This document shows, piece after piece, positions 1 to 11,613 of a stretch of 64,000 nt of DNA (position 1 is its first letter; the number at the start of each line of letters is the position of its first letter). The notes beneath the pieces are model-generated. The model was not told where the DNA came from, made no database searches, and was given only the letters and a program-made list of their open reading frames with translations. The position numbers were made by a program, and so were the translations under genes. The stretch is from Hippophae tibetana (Eukaryota; Streptophyta; Magnoliopsida; Rosales; Elaeagnaceae). The stretch covers positions 111,941,398 through 112,005,397 of the forward strand of contig CM072810.1 of assembly GCA_037013495.1 (NCBI GenBank). Reading direction: 5' to 3'.

Positions 1-332
1 CTTTCATTTCCTTTCATTTCCTTTCCTTTCTTCCTTTTTAGTTTGGCTGCAGTGATCCGTTCTTAACATACAAACTACACACATTGTATTCGTGTCAAGA
101 GGAACTGTTGGACTCGTCTATTTTTCTTGTCTTGTTTGTGCACATATTTGGCCCCAGGGTGGGGGATTGTGTTAAAGTTGACCTGGGAAAATTATTAAGC
201 GTGAGCTTTTAGTACTATTATATGGGTTGCTTGTGTTTGTAAGCTTAGAGAATGTGAAGTGTGCTGTCCTTGTAACTTTTGATAATGAAGCTAGGAAACC
301 TACGTTTTTTCTTCAAAATCATATTTTTACAG
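1..332 (+). other. 3' part of a TH1 intron
   Basis: No coding sequence is visible before the acceptor AG at 331-332. The first 30 bases are short CTTTC/ATTTC direct repeats, a pyrimidine-rich low-complexity stretch. The region is read as intron because the exon starting at 333 continues a known protein in mid-sequence. Confidence 0.7.
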
Positions 333-1993
333 GTAGCAAAACGCTATGTTGAGACTGCCTTGGATTATGGCAAAGATATTGTGATTGGAAATGGTCCCCA
401 AGGCCCCTTTGATCACCTATTGAGGCTAAAGAGAAACGTTCGCTTTTCTCAAAGGCAGGGTGGTTTCGATCCACGTGATTTGTTCTTGTATGCTGTTACG
501 GATTCAGGGATGAATAGAAAGTGGGGGCATTTCATAACAGATGCTGTCAAAGGTGCCATTGAAGGAGGTGCTACCATTGTACAACTGAGGTTAGTTACTG
601 TGGATATTCTTTTCCAATCAGACACAACATAATTATGAATTAGTTCAACTTTAAGGTTAGTACACAATGCATGTGCTAGTTTTGCTGCTTTCGTTTGTAA
701 TGACGTGTTATGTATGTACTCTTTAAAGGATTCCTGGTATGGGTGACACCGCTTGCCTTGTTACACACCCATGTAACTTTACACTTGCCCTACAGAATAA
801 TGTCGCCCATTACAATAATTTCCCTCTTTAGAGTTTTGCTCTTATTAACATTTCATATTCTCAATCATCCTCTAGTGCTTGTTGCAAGCACTATATGCTA
901 TTTTTGCACAAGTTTATTCTGAAACTATGGGTATGTTTGCTTGTGCTTATTTTAAAAAGTAATTTCACTCAAAGTTGGTAAGTGCTTTAAGCAAGAAGCA
1001 CATAATTTGTGCCTCCGTCAGGAAAATAAAATGTGTTTTTTTGAGCCCTGATAATAACACTAAAGATTGGTATGGTTAATACGTGTTTTTTTTTTCCTCC
1101 TGTTATAATTGCATTGAAAGGGTCTTCAAAGCATAAGCAATCATACCATATAAGCGCCCTCTATCCTCATTTGTAATTTCTATGGGACCACAATCTTGTA
1201 TCATTTTTTTTTCTCGCCTTGGTTTTATCATGGTTATGACCTCTATAATTTATGCACTATGTTACCTATAAAATCAGTGTTAGCTTATATGCTATGCATT
1301 TTGATTCTCTTCTATAGAACATCACCTATCTAGTTGTGAAGACCTAGGACATTATTATTTGAGCATTTATTTCCTAGGCTTCCAATACTGCCATGATCAT
1401 GATTCTTGGCTTACATTGATAGGCAGGACAGTCATACATTAATAAAACTGTCTTTTTTTGGGTTCAGGGAAAAGGACATTGAAACACAAGATTTTCTCGG
1501 AGTTGCCAAATCATGTCTCAAAATTTGCAGATCATACGGAGTACCATTACTAATAAATGATCGCATTGATATTGCTCTTGCTTGTGATGCTGATGGTGTG
1601 CATGTTGGTCAGTCCGACATGCCTGCTAACACTGCTCGTGTTCTACTTGGCCCTGAAAAGATCATCGGTGTATCATGCAAGACCCCAGAACAAGCTCATC
1701 AAGCATGGGTGGATGGTGCTGATTACATTGGTTGTGGTGGCGTTTTTCCAACAAACACAAAGGCAAACAATTTAACTGTTGGTTTAGATGGGCTTAAAAG
1801 TGTTTGCATGTCATCCAAGTTACCCGTGGTTGCAATTGGTGGTATTTGTGTTTCAAATGCTTGTTCTGTGATGGAAATTGGCACACCAAACTTGAAAGGT
1901 GTTGCTGTTGTTTCGGCTATTTTTGACATGGAAAACATTTTGATGGAAACGAAGAAGTTGCACGAGCAGCTAATGAAGGCATTAGCAAAATAA
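333..1993 (+). CDS. TH1: Thiamine biosynthetic bifunctional enzyme TH1 (HMP-P kinase / thiamine-phosphate synthase), last two exons
   Basis: Two exons, 333-589 and 1468-1993 (stop 1991-1993), join in phase (CTG AG / G GAA); the 5' exons lie outside the window. The first exon carries the end of the HMP-phosphate kinase domain ([15 protein letters not shown]) and the start of the thiamine-phosphate synthase barrel ([14 protein letters not shown], then GGATIVQLR). The second holds the rest of the TMP-synthase/TenI fold: [49 protein letters not shown] and VVAIGGI, the usual pyrophosphate- and HMP-PP-binding segments. In plants this plastid-targeted fusion enzyme phosphorylates HMP-P and couples HMP-PP to thiazole phosphate to make thiamine monophosphate. 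Nothing looks broken. The 878-nt intron (590-1467) shows no other gene. Confidence 0.93.
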
Positions 1994-2450
1994 AAAAATT
2001 GAATATGATGTTAAAAGCTGTCATATAGCTTCTCACCGAATTTATCGTCATCACAAAAGATCTTTTGTTGCTTAGAGTATCGACTGTTCTATTACCTCGT
2101 TGCTACAATTAACTTGTCAAACAAGAGCATGAGATTTTGTTGCTATATTATCATTTCAATTGTTTCATCGACTATCTAACTAAGAGATATTATTTGAAAT
2201 TAAAATCGTTTGACAGTACCAACCAAATAATTATTCGCTTCAAATTCTTTAATTGAACAGTTATATTATAATTGCTGTAAATCCTGGCAAATTTGTTTTT
2301 AATTTGTAAATAAAGGAGGATTCTATGTTCTGTGAAGGCTTTTTTCACGTATGTTCATATTATACCCAATTGTACAGCAAGATCAATGAAAATATAATCA
2401 ATGAAAATATAATAAGAATGAAGATGATAATAGGAATTAAATTCAATGAA

Positions 2451-2510
<60 letters not shown>

Positions 2511-3567
2511 TACATTTGAACAATGAAATAAAATAAAAATAATGATAAATATTAAAGTAAGATTTAGAAAATTATAAATGAGGATTAAAAAAAAAAAAAT
2601 TTTGATTTCCGAAAAAGATATAATAAAAAAATAATAAATGATTATATAAATGTGTAAAAATAATAATTTATAACTCGTTCCTAAGTTGTGTGAAGAATGA
2701 GCATTTCTGATACACTTAGAATGTAAAACGTTCCATTTCAAATTAACGCCACAACCAAGTAAAGAAATATCCAAAACCATTGATATTAATATTCTTATTA
2801 CTGTAAAGCTGGACAGTATGGTATACAAGTGGGTAATTGCCTATGCAAAGGAAAAAATAGTCCTTAAAAGGGGGTACTCTGGGTAATATTTTCTTCTTTG
2901 TTTGGTCTACAAACATACCCGGTGACTACGAAATCCTACAACTAAATAATATTAAGATTTAAGTACAAGTTTCTGGGTAGATTTCAATCATCTTTGCCAG
3001 GTTTTCAAATGTATGAGCAATACTAATATGGTTACATAGGCCCTAAAACAAAAAAACACAATCAGTAAAACCACATGCTATGAAATGCACTAAAGTAGCA
3101 AAGGAATCATTTATAATAAGCGCATTGAGTTTCAAGTAAAAAAACAAATGTAATCGTCATACCAGATCACATTCATTGCTTATGTATTAAACCAAGCATT
3201 GAAAATTTTCAAATTTTTAACAAAAAAAGACACTTCCTCTGGCTTGCTAGTTTCAATCTCAGGGATTGAGGGAAAAACTATGCCGATACAATGGAACTTA
3301 AAACAAACATCCGTCCTGTCTCAAATAACCATTTGATACATCATCATTACATAAACCAACATCCCCAGTTATCATCTCATAAGCACCTGGTATTGGATAG
3401 AGCATACGAAAAGAGAGCAATGTTTTGAAAGCATGGGTAGAGAAAGCAATGTTTTGAAAGCATGGTAGAAAGAGCCTCGTAAAAGCAATCATTACACATA
3501 GCCTATCAATCACCGAGAACACAACAGAAAATTAACACTAATTACTCAATTGAGATGCCATACTTGG
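1994..3567. other. Intergenic region between convergent TH1 and MORF1
   Basis: It holds the 3' ends of two convergent genes and no supported gene. It is AT-rich and contains the ATT microsatellite at 2460-2510. A short direct repeat (AGCAATGTTTTGAAAGCATG, twice) lies at about 3417-3465. Long frames here come from the trinucleotide repeat and are not genes. Confidence 0.6.
2460..2510. repeat. (ATT)n microsatellite
   Basis: About 17 uninterrupted TTA/ATT units. It gives a polyasparagine or polyisoleucine frame depending on strand, which should not be taken for a protein. Its length and purity make it a likely polymorphic marker. Confidence 0.95.
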
Positions 3568-5775
3568 TTAGGGCCTGTTTGTCCAATTTGGTCCTTGGCT
3601 ATAAGGTTCAGGAGCTGCCTGGCCTGAATATCCACCATCTATTTGCTCATGACGTGAACCTAGTGCTGGGCCATCATTTCTATTATCTCGATTAAAATCC
3701 CCCTGCAAATTAGGTGCATCATTCCTTTGATCTCCTTGGGAAAAATTTCCTTGTCCACCTTGGTTGTAATTTCCCTGGTATGAAGGCAGTGGACCTTCTC
3801 TTCCTGACTGGTAAGTATCCCTCCCATCTCTAGAATTCATTGGCATTGAATCTCTTCTTTCCCCTTGTACTGGTGAACCATGATTCTGCTGCTGAGGTGA
3901 AGCATAGTTTTGTCCTGGTGGACTATAATTCTGCTGCTGAGGTGAAGCATAGTTTTGTCCCGGTGGGCCATAATTCTGCCACTGAGGTGAAGCATAGTTT
4001 TGTCCCGGTGGGCCATAATTCTGCTGCTGAGGTGAAGCATAGTTCTGTTCCGGTGGGCCATAATTCTGCTGCTGAGGTGAAGCATGGTTTTGTCCTGATG
4101 GGGGGCCATAATTCTGCTGCTGAGGTGAAGCGTATGTTTGTCCCGGTGCACCATAATTCTGCTGAGAAGCGTATGTTTGTGCAGGTGGACTATAATTCTG
4201 TTGAGACACAGAAGAATTTTGTGGAGGCCCATAGTTTCTTCCACCTCCTTGCATGGACCCCTGCTGTTGATCATATGAGAGATTTCCTTGCTGATTAGGC
4301 ATTGGTGCTCGATCGTATCTTGGTTGATCAGGGTTCCTGTTTCGATCACGGAATCTACCTGTTTGCCTTCCATACTGAACAGGAGGTGGCCTCGGTATAA
4401 TTGTCCCATCAATATATTTATCCCCTGATAAATAGTGATGTGCAAGGGTTATAAAATTACAAATTATTTTAGAGATTCAAATGCAAATCCATTATATTGG
4501 ATAAAAGCAAAAGTACCTCCATACTCCTTATTTTGTGGATCGATGTAAGAGTCTGGCAATACAAAAATAACTCCTGGCAAACCTGCTTAAGCCAAATGAA
4601 ATTAAAGTTCAGTAACATTACAGCCTAATAGTAATTACATAATGCTGAAACAACAACAGATTACCATTAAACTTTTCCGACTCTTCTTCCGTCATCATAG
4701 CTTGAAAGCCTGTGTAGGTTGTTGTGCTACAAGCATACATTTTCTTTTTGGCCTCTTCCACACTGAAACAGCCAAAGCAATGAAAAGTTTACATTTAGGG
4801 CAAAAAAAATTCCAACTCAAAAGCATAGGCACAAAGAAACTGCCTGCATAAACATTAAAAAAAATGATTTAAGAAACAATTTAAAAGAAGAAATAGTAAA
4901 TTTGATGCTTGCCTACTACAATTTAGGAATTCAACAAGACAAGACACCAAAAGTGACATAAATGAATGACATATACCCATTATCTAGCACTATAGTTTAT
5001 AGCCCCCTTGAACATGGAAGTCAAAATCACTTGCAACAAAACTACTTCACATATTTGTTTATAAGATGGGAGCAAACACCATTACTAATTCTATAAACAC
5101 AACTCGACAACAATACCTCATATAGAAGACATGCCAAGAATTACCCAAGTACCAAATCATTTTCACAAAGATCAACATTTTCACATTTGTTCACTTGATT
5201 CAGCCGATTATATTCACACTTCCACGTTGTGCGCATTAGAGAAAAAACAAACAATTTTATTTTTCTTTTTATTTTCCCACAATTGGCTATTGAATTCAAA
5301 ATCGCATACAACACCCCTACTTCAATGGAATGTAAGTTAAACACTAGAATTTATAGATATGGGGGCGACAGAGAAGTTCAAACCTGATACTCAAACCCTT
5401 GGCACATGTTTCTTCGTAGATCCGAACCATCTCTTCAGGAGGAGGCTTATTGTCCTTGGGAAAATCCATGACAATGAGCCAGTGGTTATAGTCGCATCCC
5501 TCGAACAGTATAGTGTCTGGTCCAATCTCATCGTTCTGATTGTTATTCATTGATCGGGAGGACCAATATGATACCGGGGACGATTTGAACGAACGAGATT
5601 GAAGAATACGAGACCACCATTGTTGTTGTGATGGCGATGATGAGGGTTGTACACATGCAAAAGAGCCACGTGAGAGAGGAGGCGAAGAAGAAGAAGAACG
5701 AGGAAAAATCGAAGTTGGGGTTCCGGCGGTATATCGATGGAGTGTTCGACGGAGACTACGAGAGCTCAACGCCAT
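3568..5775 (-). CDS. MORF1: Multiple organellar RNA editing factor, MORF1-type (RIP family)
   Basis: Four exons: 5775-5384, 4762-4665, 4582-4517 and 4424-3568. They sum to 1413 nt (470 residues plus stop), with GT-AG sites and consistent phases. The start is the ATG at 5773-5775, opening a Ser/Arg-rich mitochondrial-type presequence (about residues 1-60). The MORF domain follows at about 85-190, with [45 protein letters not shown] and [20 protein letters not shown]. These match Arabidopsis MORF1 better than MORF8, which has GCDFEHWLVVVEPP. The rest is a disordered Gln/Tyr/Pro/Gly/Asn-rich tail with tandem repeats. MORF proteins dimerise and bind PPR proteins to promote C-to-U editing of organelle transcripts; MORF1 acts in mitochondria. 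The gene looks intact. The exact orthology is inferred. Confidence 0.92.
3885..4175 (-). repeat. Coding minisatellite in the MORF1 tail ([15 protein letters not shown] type)
   Basis: About six copies of a 45-bp unit, each coding roughly [15 protein letters not shown], with drift in the outer copies ([13 protein letters not shown]). The unit is a multiple of three, so copy changes keep the frame. The antisense strand is also open across it, which produces spurious long frames. The composition (Q, N, Y, P, G) is prion-like and predicted to be disordered. Confidence 0.9.
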
Positions 5776-5800
5776 AGTTGTCACTCGCGTATGTTTTAGT

Positions 5801-5880
5801 TTAGGGTTTTAGATTTCGACAAAGTTGTAGGGTTTATGGTTCGTAGAGAAAGAGAGAACGATTTCAGCTTTGGGCTCTTT
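5801..5880 (-). promoter_or_regulatory. Telo-box and site II-like elements upstream of MORF1
   Basis: Just upstream of the MORF1 ATG, AAACCCTAA (complement of 5801-5809) and a second AAACCCTA (about 5828-5836) are telo-boxes, followed by a TGGGCT/AGCCCA site II-like motif at 5871-5876. Telo-box plus site II pairs are common in plant promoters of ribosomal and mitochondrial protein genes, which fits a mitochondrial editing factor. Function is inferred from motif and position only. Confidence 0.55.
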
Positions 5881-5889
5881 ACTTGGGGC

Positions 5890-8166
5890 GGACCAATAAG
5901 GCCTATATGTACCCGTGCCGTGTTGATTTCTTGGTGGGTTGGCCTTTATACTCGGATTTTTTAAAAAAATTATTTTTGATAAATCCTAAGAGTTTAGATT
6001 AATTGTGTATTTATTTGCTTTGAAACTGATCAAATCCGATTTAGAGGGGAGATCGCGTAGCGGTTTTGGTAGGTTTTTATTTAAAATACTAATCAAATTA
6101 ATATATGTTATTTTGTTAAATTAAAAACTAAAACTAGATCACATTTTGACAATTTATTTAAGTTGATTCTACAATTTAATCTACTTATTTTTTAGTTGAA
6201 TTTAAATTATTTAATTTTATATTAATGTTAAATTAATAAATAAAATTCATTATTTAATCAACAATTTATTTAGAAATTATATATCGATATTTAAACTATA
6301 ATTGTGCAAGTAGATAAAAACTTTTAAAAATGAGTGAATGTTAACAATTTGAGAAAAAATAATTTAAATTTTTTATTAGTTATTATAATTTTTTTAAATT
6401 GAACATAAGATAAAAATAATATAAGTTTTTCACTTTCTCAAATGATATAAAAATATAATTAAAATTAGATTATTATGAACATATGATATATTTAATATAA
6501 ATGTATAAAATTAAAAAATAAATATGTGTATCAATGATATGTACGTATCAATTTTTTTCATTTTTAATTCTGAAATCAATATAAAAACTTGATTTAATTT
6601 TGTTCGAATCAGTTTCGATCAAGTAATTTGATTTATAGATTATTATGTTTAATCCTATTAATTCATTGGTTTGCATGTTTTATTGTTTATATCATTTGTA
6701 TTTATTTATTTTTAATATATATATATATATATTTATAAAAAAAATTTATTTTTGATATTTTATAACTTTTTGAAGGTTGATAAACACATGCTAATTATAA
6801 GTTCATTTTCTTAATTAACAATTCACTAAATAATATTGTGCATGTGACATTTTCTATTTTATGGATTTGTAATCCAACTTTATATTATATTGTTTTTAGA
6901 GAGAGAAAAAAAACACAATATAAATGAAATTAACTAATCACAAGTCGAAAGAAAATCATTCTTATTAAAAACACCATAAAACCTAGCATAATCCACGTCA
7001 ATCTAAATATAAAAAACACTATAATAATTTTTTATTTTTGTTCTTTTACTTCATTTAGAACTTGTTTTTATTAACAACATTTTCGCTTTGTGTATTTCAA
7101 AAGATGATAACTAATATTAAGTGTATGATTTTTAATAATGATTTTGATTTCTTATTTTTTATTTTTTTTAAAATCATATTTGTTTGATAATGATTTATGT
7201 TTTTTTTTATATTTTTAAAGAATCAAAACTAAAATATGAGTTAATTTATAAATCTTTAAAAATAAATTTTTAATTAGATTTTTAATTTTTAATTTTTTTC
7301 TCATTTTTATCAAATATCTTTTTTCTATAGAATAAATCTAAGTCTTATGACTTTTGTATGTATAAATATCGAAGGAAATTATTAAAAACACCAAATTTGT
7401 AAATAAAAGAAAATCTTATTTTAAGTTTTTAAAAGAGATAGAAAAAAAGTTACTTATAGGTGAATTTTGATTTTTTAAAATCATTAAATATAAATTAATA
7501 TTAAACATACTAGTTATTATTTTTTATTTTTACAAAAAAATCAAAAATAACAAAACAAGGCCTAAGATTTTGTTTGATAACAATTCTGATATATAATCAA
7601 ATAATTGATTTTATAATTAATGAATTTTTGTAAAAGTAATCATTAATCTATTTGATAACAATTTTTTACTTAATAAAAAATAAAAAATTATTTGTAAATT
7701 GTTTAGTAATGCTTTATGTTTTTTTTTTATAAATCATATGTTTTTAATCGTTTTCTTCAAATACTTATAATACAAAAATTGTACGACTTGATTTATTCTC
7801 TAAACAAATATTTTGTAAAAATGAAAAAAAAATCAAAAATTAGAAATCTAATTTTATAGATTTATGAATTATCCTATATTTTGGCGATGATTTCTTAAAA
7901 CAATAAAAATAAAAATAAAAATTATTACCATACAATTTTGATTGAAAAATCAGTTGAAAAAAATAAAAAATCTAGAATCAAAATCGTTATCAAACAAATC
8001 CGTTTAGATCATTATCAAATATGATTCATAAAAAAATTAAGTACATGAAATTTTTTAGTGATATACATAAAGAGAAAACTATGTTTAAACATCTCTCGTA
8101 AGTTGACTAATTATTTAATTATTGAAATGTCTTTTTGTATGTGTTACACGAAAAGAGAAAGACTCT
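5890..8166. other. AT-rich intergenic region
   Basis: No supported gene. The stretch is very AT-rich, with a short (AT)n run at about 6715-6733 and many small inverted repeats. A MITE-like unit is noted separately at 7562-8006. Confidence 0.6.
7562..8006. mobile_element. Possible MITE (non-autonomous DNA transposon)
   Basis: The left end TTTTGTTTGATAACAATTCT is mirrored at about 7967-8003 by ATCAAAATCGTTATCAAACA. This gives imperfect terminal inverted repeats of about 25 bp around an AT-rich, non-coding core. A related TTTGTTTGATAATGATTT lies nearby at about 7177-7195. I could not confirm a target duplication, so the ends and family are uncertain. Confidence 0.35.
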
Positions 8167-9390
8167 ATAATTATTTATTCACTTGAACCAAAAGTTACAA
8201 TTTTAATAAATAGGAATCACGTAAAAATTTCTTTCAAGGAAAGGACCAAACCATATCATTTTTCAAGAACAATAGCTAAGGAGCATGATACTACCACTTG
8301 GATCTAGAACATATATGTAGATGCTTATGATTTTGATAGCCATACTACTGATTTGGAGATGATCTTTCGAAAAGTATTTAGTATCCATTTTGAGTGGTAT
8401 GAATTTCCACGGTGCTTGTTTTTCTAATTACAAAGCATTGCAGGCCAATAATGAGTCAAGAAATATGGAATGGTAATGTAGGAGAGGATTTCCAAAGAAT
8501 ACAAATAACCTCTAGTTTTTTCAGCTTTGGCGAGCATATGGAAGAACCAATGTATTACTCTATTGTACTATAATTGGTGCATTAGTTTTTGTAGCCTTAA
8601 TTCTTTTTACTAGTTGGTTTCATTATCATAAAGTTTCTCTTAAATTAGTTTAGTTTCAAGATGTAGAATCTATGTTGAATCAACATTTAGCGAGGTTATT
8701 AGGATTGGGTCATTTTATTGGACGGGACACCAATTACATTTATCTTTATCGTTTAATCAATTTCTAAATAATGAAGTAAATCTTAAATAGATTCCATTTT
8801 CTTATGAATTTATCTTGAATCAATTTTGGTGAAGTAGTAATCCCGTTTTTCATCTTAAATTGGTCAAAATATGCATTATTTCTTACTTTTTGTGGAGGAT
8901 TAGATCCATTATCTTATGGCTAACCGATATAGTACACCATCATTTAACTATTGTAATTCTTTTCCTAGTAATGGGTCACATTTATAGGACTAACTAAGGC
9001 ATTGGTCATGGTATAAAAGATGTTTTAAAGGCTCATAAAGGCCTCTTTACCAACCAAGTCATAAAGACCTATATAAGATCATAACAACATAATAGCATAC
9101 TCAATTATCTATTAATCTAACTATCTTGAGATTTTTAACCATTGATGTAGCTCATAGTATGTTTGTAATGGCCCCTTATCCATATATGGTATACAACTTA
9201 CATTGTTTACAGATTGATAGTTTTCTCATAGTTGATAATATTATAACATATAATCATTTTTAGGGTAAGAGATTATAATCCAACAACTCAATACAAATAA
9301 TCTATTAGATCGTGTACTTAAACATCGTGATACAATCATATCATATCTCAATTAGGTAGTTATATTTTCATAGTTTTGACTTGCATGCAT
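8167..9390 (+). pseudogene. psaA: Nuclear copy of plastid psaA (NUPT), decayed
   Basis: The translation follows photosystem I apoprotein A1 from its N-terminus. Examples are [14 protein letters not shown] for plastid EPEVKILVDRDPVK and [15 protein letters not shown] for FSRTIAKGPDTTTWI. Later come remnants of HADAHDFDSHTSDLE, GNVGEDFQRIQIT, the WFHYHK segment, QDVESMLN, FILN, the TDI(A)HHHL region, GIGHG and LDRVLRHRD. The initiator ATG has become ATA, and there are internal deletions (for example most of GQLSIIFLWLS), stops and frameshifts. Roughly the first 55% of psaA is represented. The insertion is old, because many codons are replaced. The 3' limit is where similarity fades, about 9390. 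It lies about 330 bp upstream of the MLO remnant. Confidence 0.88.
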
Positions 9391-10512
9391 TATTAGTAGA
9401 TTGGATTTTTGTTGAGAAAATAGAAAAGGTCCACGGAAGATTAAAAAAAGAAGATAAACTTAAAATCAGCTGATAATTAAAACTAATTAAAAACCCCATG
9501 TTTGAAGAAGATTCTTAATTTTGATCATATTCAAAACCTCCCATGCAAACTTGCATTTCTAGCTATTATCATTCTTAAATTATGTATTCCACTTCCCAAT
9601 TTCTTAGATCTTTCACTTTTCTTTATTTTTCTTCATTTGGGTATCCATTTTTTTCGAGAAAATTACGAGCTTTAACTAAAAAAAAAAAACTTCAAACTTT
9701 GATGTTATATATATATAATGGAGGAGTTGGTGATACAAGAACAAAGATCATTAGCTGAAACTCCAACTTATTCAGTAGCCTCTGTTATTACTGTCATGGT
9801 TTTACTTGCTTTTTGGTGGATAGATCAATCTATAGACTTGGGAAGGTAAAGAACATATAAAAGAAAAGAGTTATGTTTGGTTTATGAGAAAACTGATGGA
9901 AATTACATGAATGCATGTGTCTTTTACATAATAAAAAATCCATATATGTATATAAGAAATTAAACTGAGAGAAGAAATGTTAAATATTATATATTCTTAT
10001 ATTTCTTGTGGATATATAGTGATTGAAGCAGACTCGGAGGAAAGCACTCTTTGCTTCCCAGGACAAGATTAAGGAAGGTTAGTTCACTTTGGACAAAGCT
10101 AAATATGTGACAAATGAAATGATATGTTTTCTTAAAAGTTATTTCCATAAGATGATAAGTAGTTTCAAAAGAGTGTTTTTAAGAAAGTTCTTAATTTATG
10201 CTCGATAGATTCTTTCTAAATCCTAAAATCACTTATAATAATTTTATGAGAAATTACAAAAAATAACACACTACAATTTATAATAACAAAAAAACATAAT
10301 TTTATTACTATTAAAAGGATTTAAATTATCGTAATTTAATTTAAATTGTGTTTAATGTTAAATAATATGTACTTTTTTAGTAGTGAAAATACATGCATTA
10401 AATATAATAATATGTGTTATTATTTATTTATTTATTTATTTTTGTTGTTGTTAGAAAGACTTTTAACTTTCATGACAGCTTTTATAATAGTCTTAAAAGC
10501 ATAAATAAACAA

Positions 10513-10720
10513 ACCATGGGTCTATTTGCTTTTGCTTTTGAGATAACGTAAAAGCATTTTTTACAGTAAAAACACTTTAAAACTAAACATAACAAAATTT
10601 GTGAGTAACGTTTTCAAGGTTTAGAAAACATATTTTGTACTTCATGATATAATTTTTATCTTTTTTAAAACGCTTTCTTTTCAAAACCACTTTTATTATA
10701 AACGCAAACAAATAAACCCC
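10513..10720. mobile_element. MITE-like insertion in MLO intron 2
   Basis: GGGTCTATTTGCTTTTGCTT at the left (about 10515-10534) is mirrored at the right by AAACGCAAACAAATAAACCCC (about 10698-10718). This gives an imperfect inverted-terminal unit of about 205 bp without coding capacity. A similar end, read in reverse (AGAAGCAAAAGCAAATAGG), occurs at 36827-36845 in a SnRK2 intron, so this looks like a dispersed hAT-like family. A further AAAAGCACTT-rich stretch runs to about 10880. The target duplication is unclear. Confidence 0.4.
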
Positions 10721-11102
10721 TATACTTCTATTAAAAATGGTTTCAAATTGAAATTATTAGAGAAAGAAGTGTGCTTTAAGCTATGTCACAAAATGTGTTC
10801 TATGAGCCCCTGAAAGCATTTTTGGAAAAAAATTATGTAGTTCAAAAGCACTTATTAATTGTTAGAAGCGCTTTTATAAAATCTCAGAATATATAATTTG
10901 TTAGTTCACATCTCTAATTTATCTTTAAATATCTCCTCTCTAATTAGATATTTGCCTAATGTAGAGCTGATGCAACTTGGCTATTATCTTTGCTTTTGGA
11001 ACAATCTGCAAGTGGATATATGAGATATGTGTTGATTCATCCTTTTTTCTATAGTAGATTCGTTGTTGATTCATCCCTTTTCAATATTAGATTCGTTCTT
11101 TG

Positions 11103-11613
11103 TGTTGAAAATCAACACCAATATAATAATTAAAGATATAGAGAAATAAATGAAATTGTTGAAAGAAGTATAGAAATAAATGAAGTGGTTGAAAGAAATA
11201 GAGAAATAAATGAAGTGTTTGAAGGAAGTAGAGAAATAAATGAAGTAGTTGTAGGAAGTAGAGAAATAAATGAAGTAGTTGAAGGTTGTAGAAAAGAGAA
11301 GTGTGTAGATAATATTTGTGTGGCTAGGATTATTTCTTAGTTTTATATTTGTATGATGTAGATTGTATAGTGAGGACTATAAATAGCCTACCTTACATTT
11401 GGTTTAATCATTCCATAAAAAAAAACAAATAAGTCTTTGTATTATTAGATTGAGTATGAGTTGAGAGTTTTCTCTTTGAGTGTTTGTATTTCTATTCAAT
11501 TTGTGAGTTGCCTTTGAAAGGTGTTATAGTAGGTATAATACAAGTAATTTGTTTACTTATTTAGATATAATATTAGTAAATTTAGAGTTATTTATTCTAA
11601 ATTTTACTCAACA
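11103..11613 (+). repeat. 5' LTR of the first copia element
   Basis: 511 bp. It carries about five degenerate 30-bp direct repeats of AGAGAAATAAATGAAGTGGT type at 11139-11290, then a TATA-like CTATAAATA at 11377-11385 and the R/U5 part. Confidence 0.95.

Noticed and set aside
2355-2828. Long minus-strand frame with a polyasparagine run
   Set aside because: It is the translated ATT microsatellite with AT-rich flanks and no conserved features.
3840-4298. Plus-strand frame opposite the MORF1 tail
   Set aside because: Antisense shadow of the in-frame minisatellite; it has the same period and no homology I recognise.
8122-8307. Small apparent gene with ATG start
   Set aside because: From residue 16 on it is the N-terminus of psaA within the plastid insertion; the ATG lies outside the psaA similarity.
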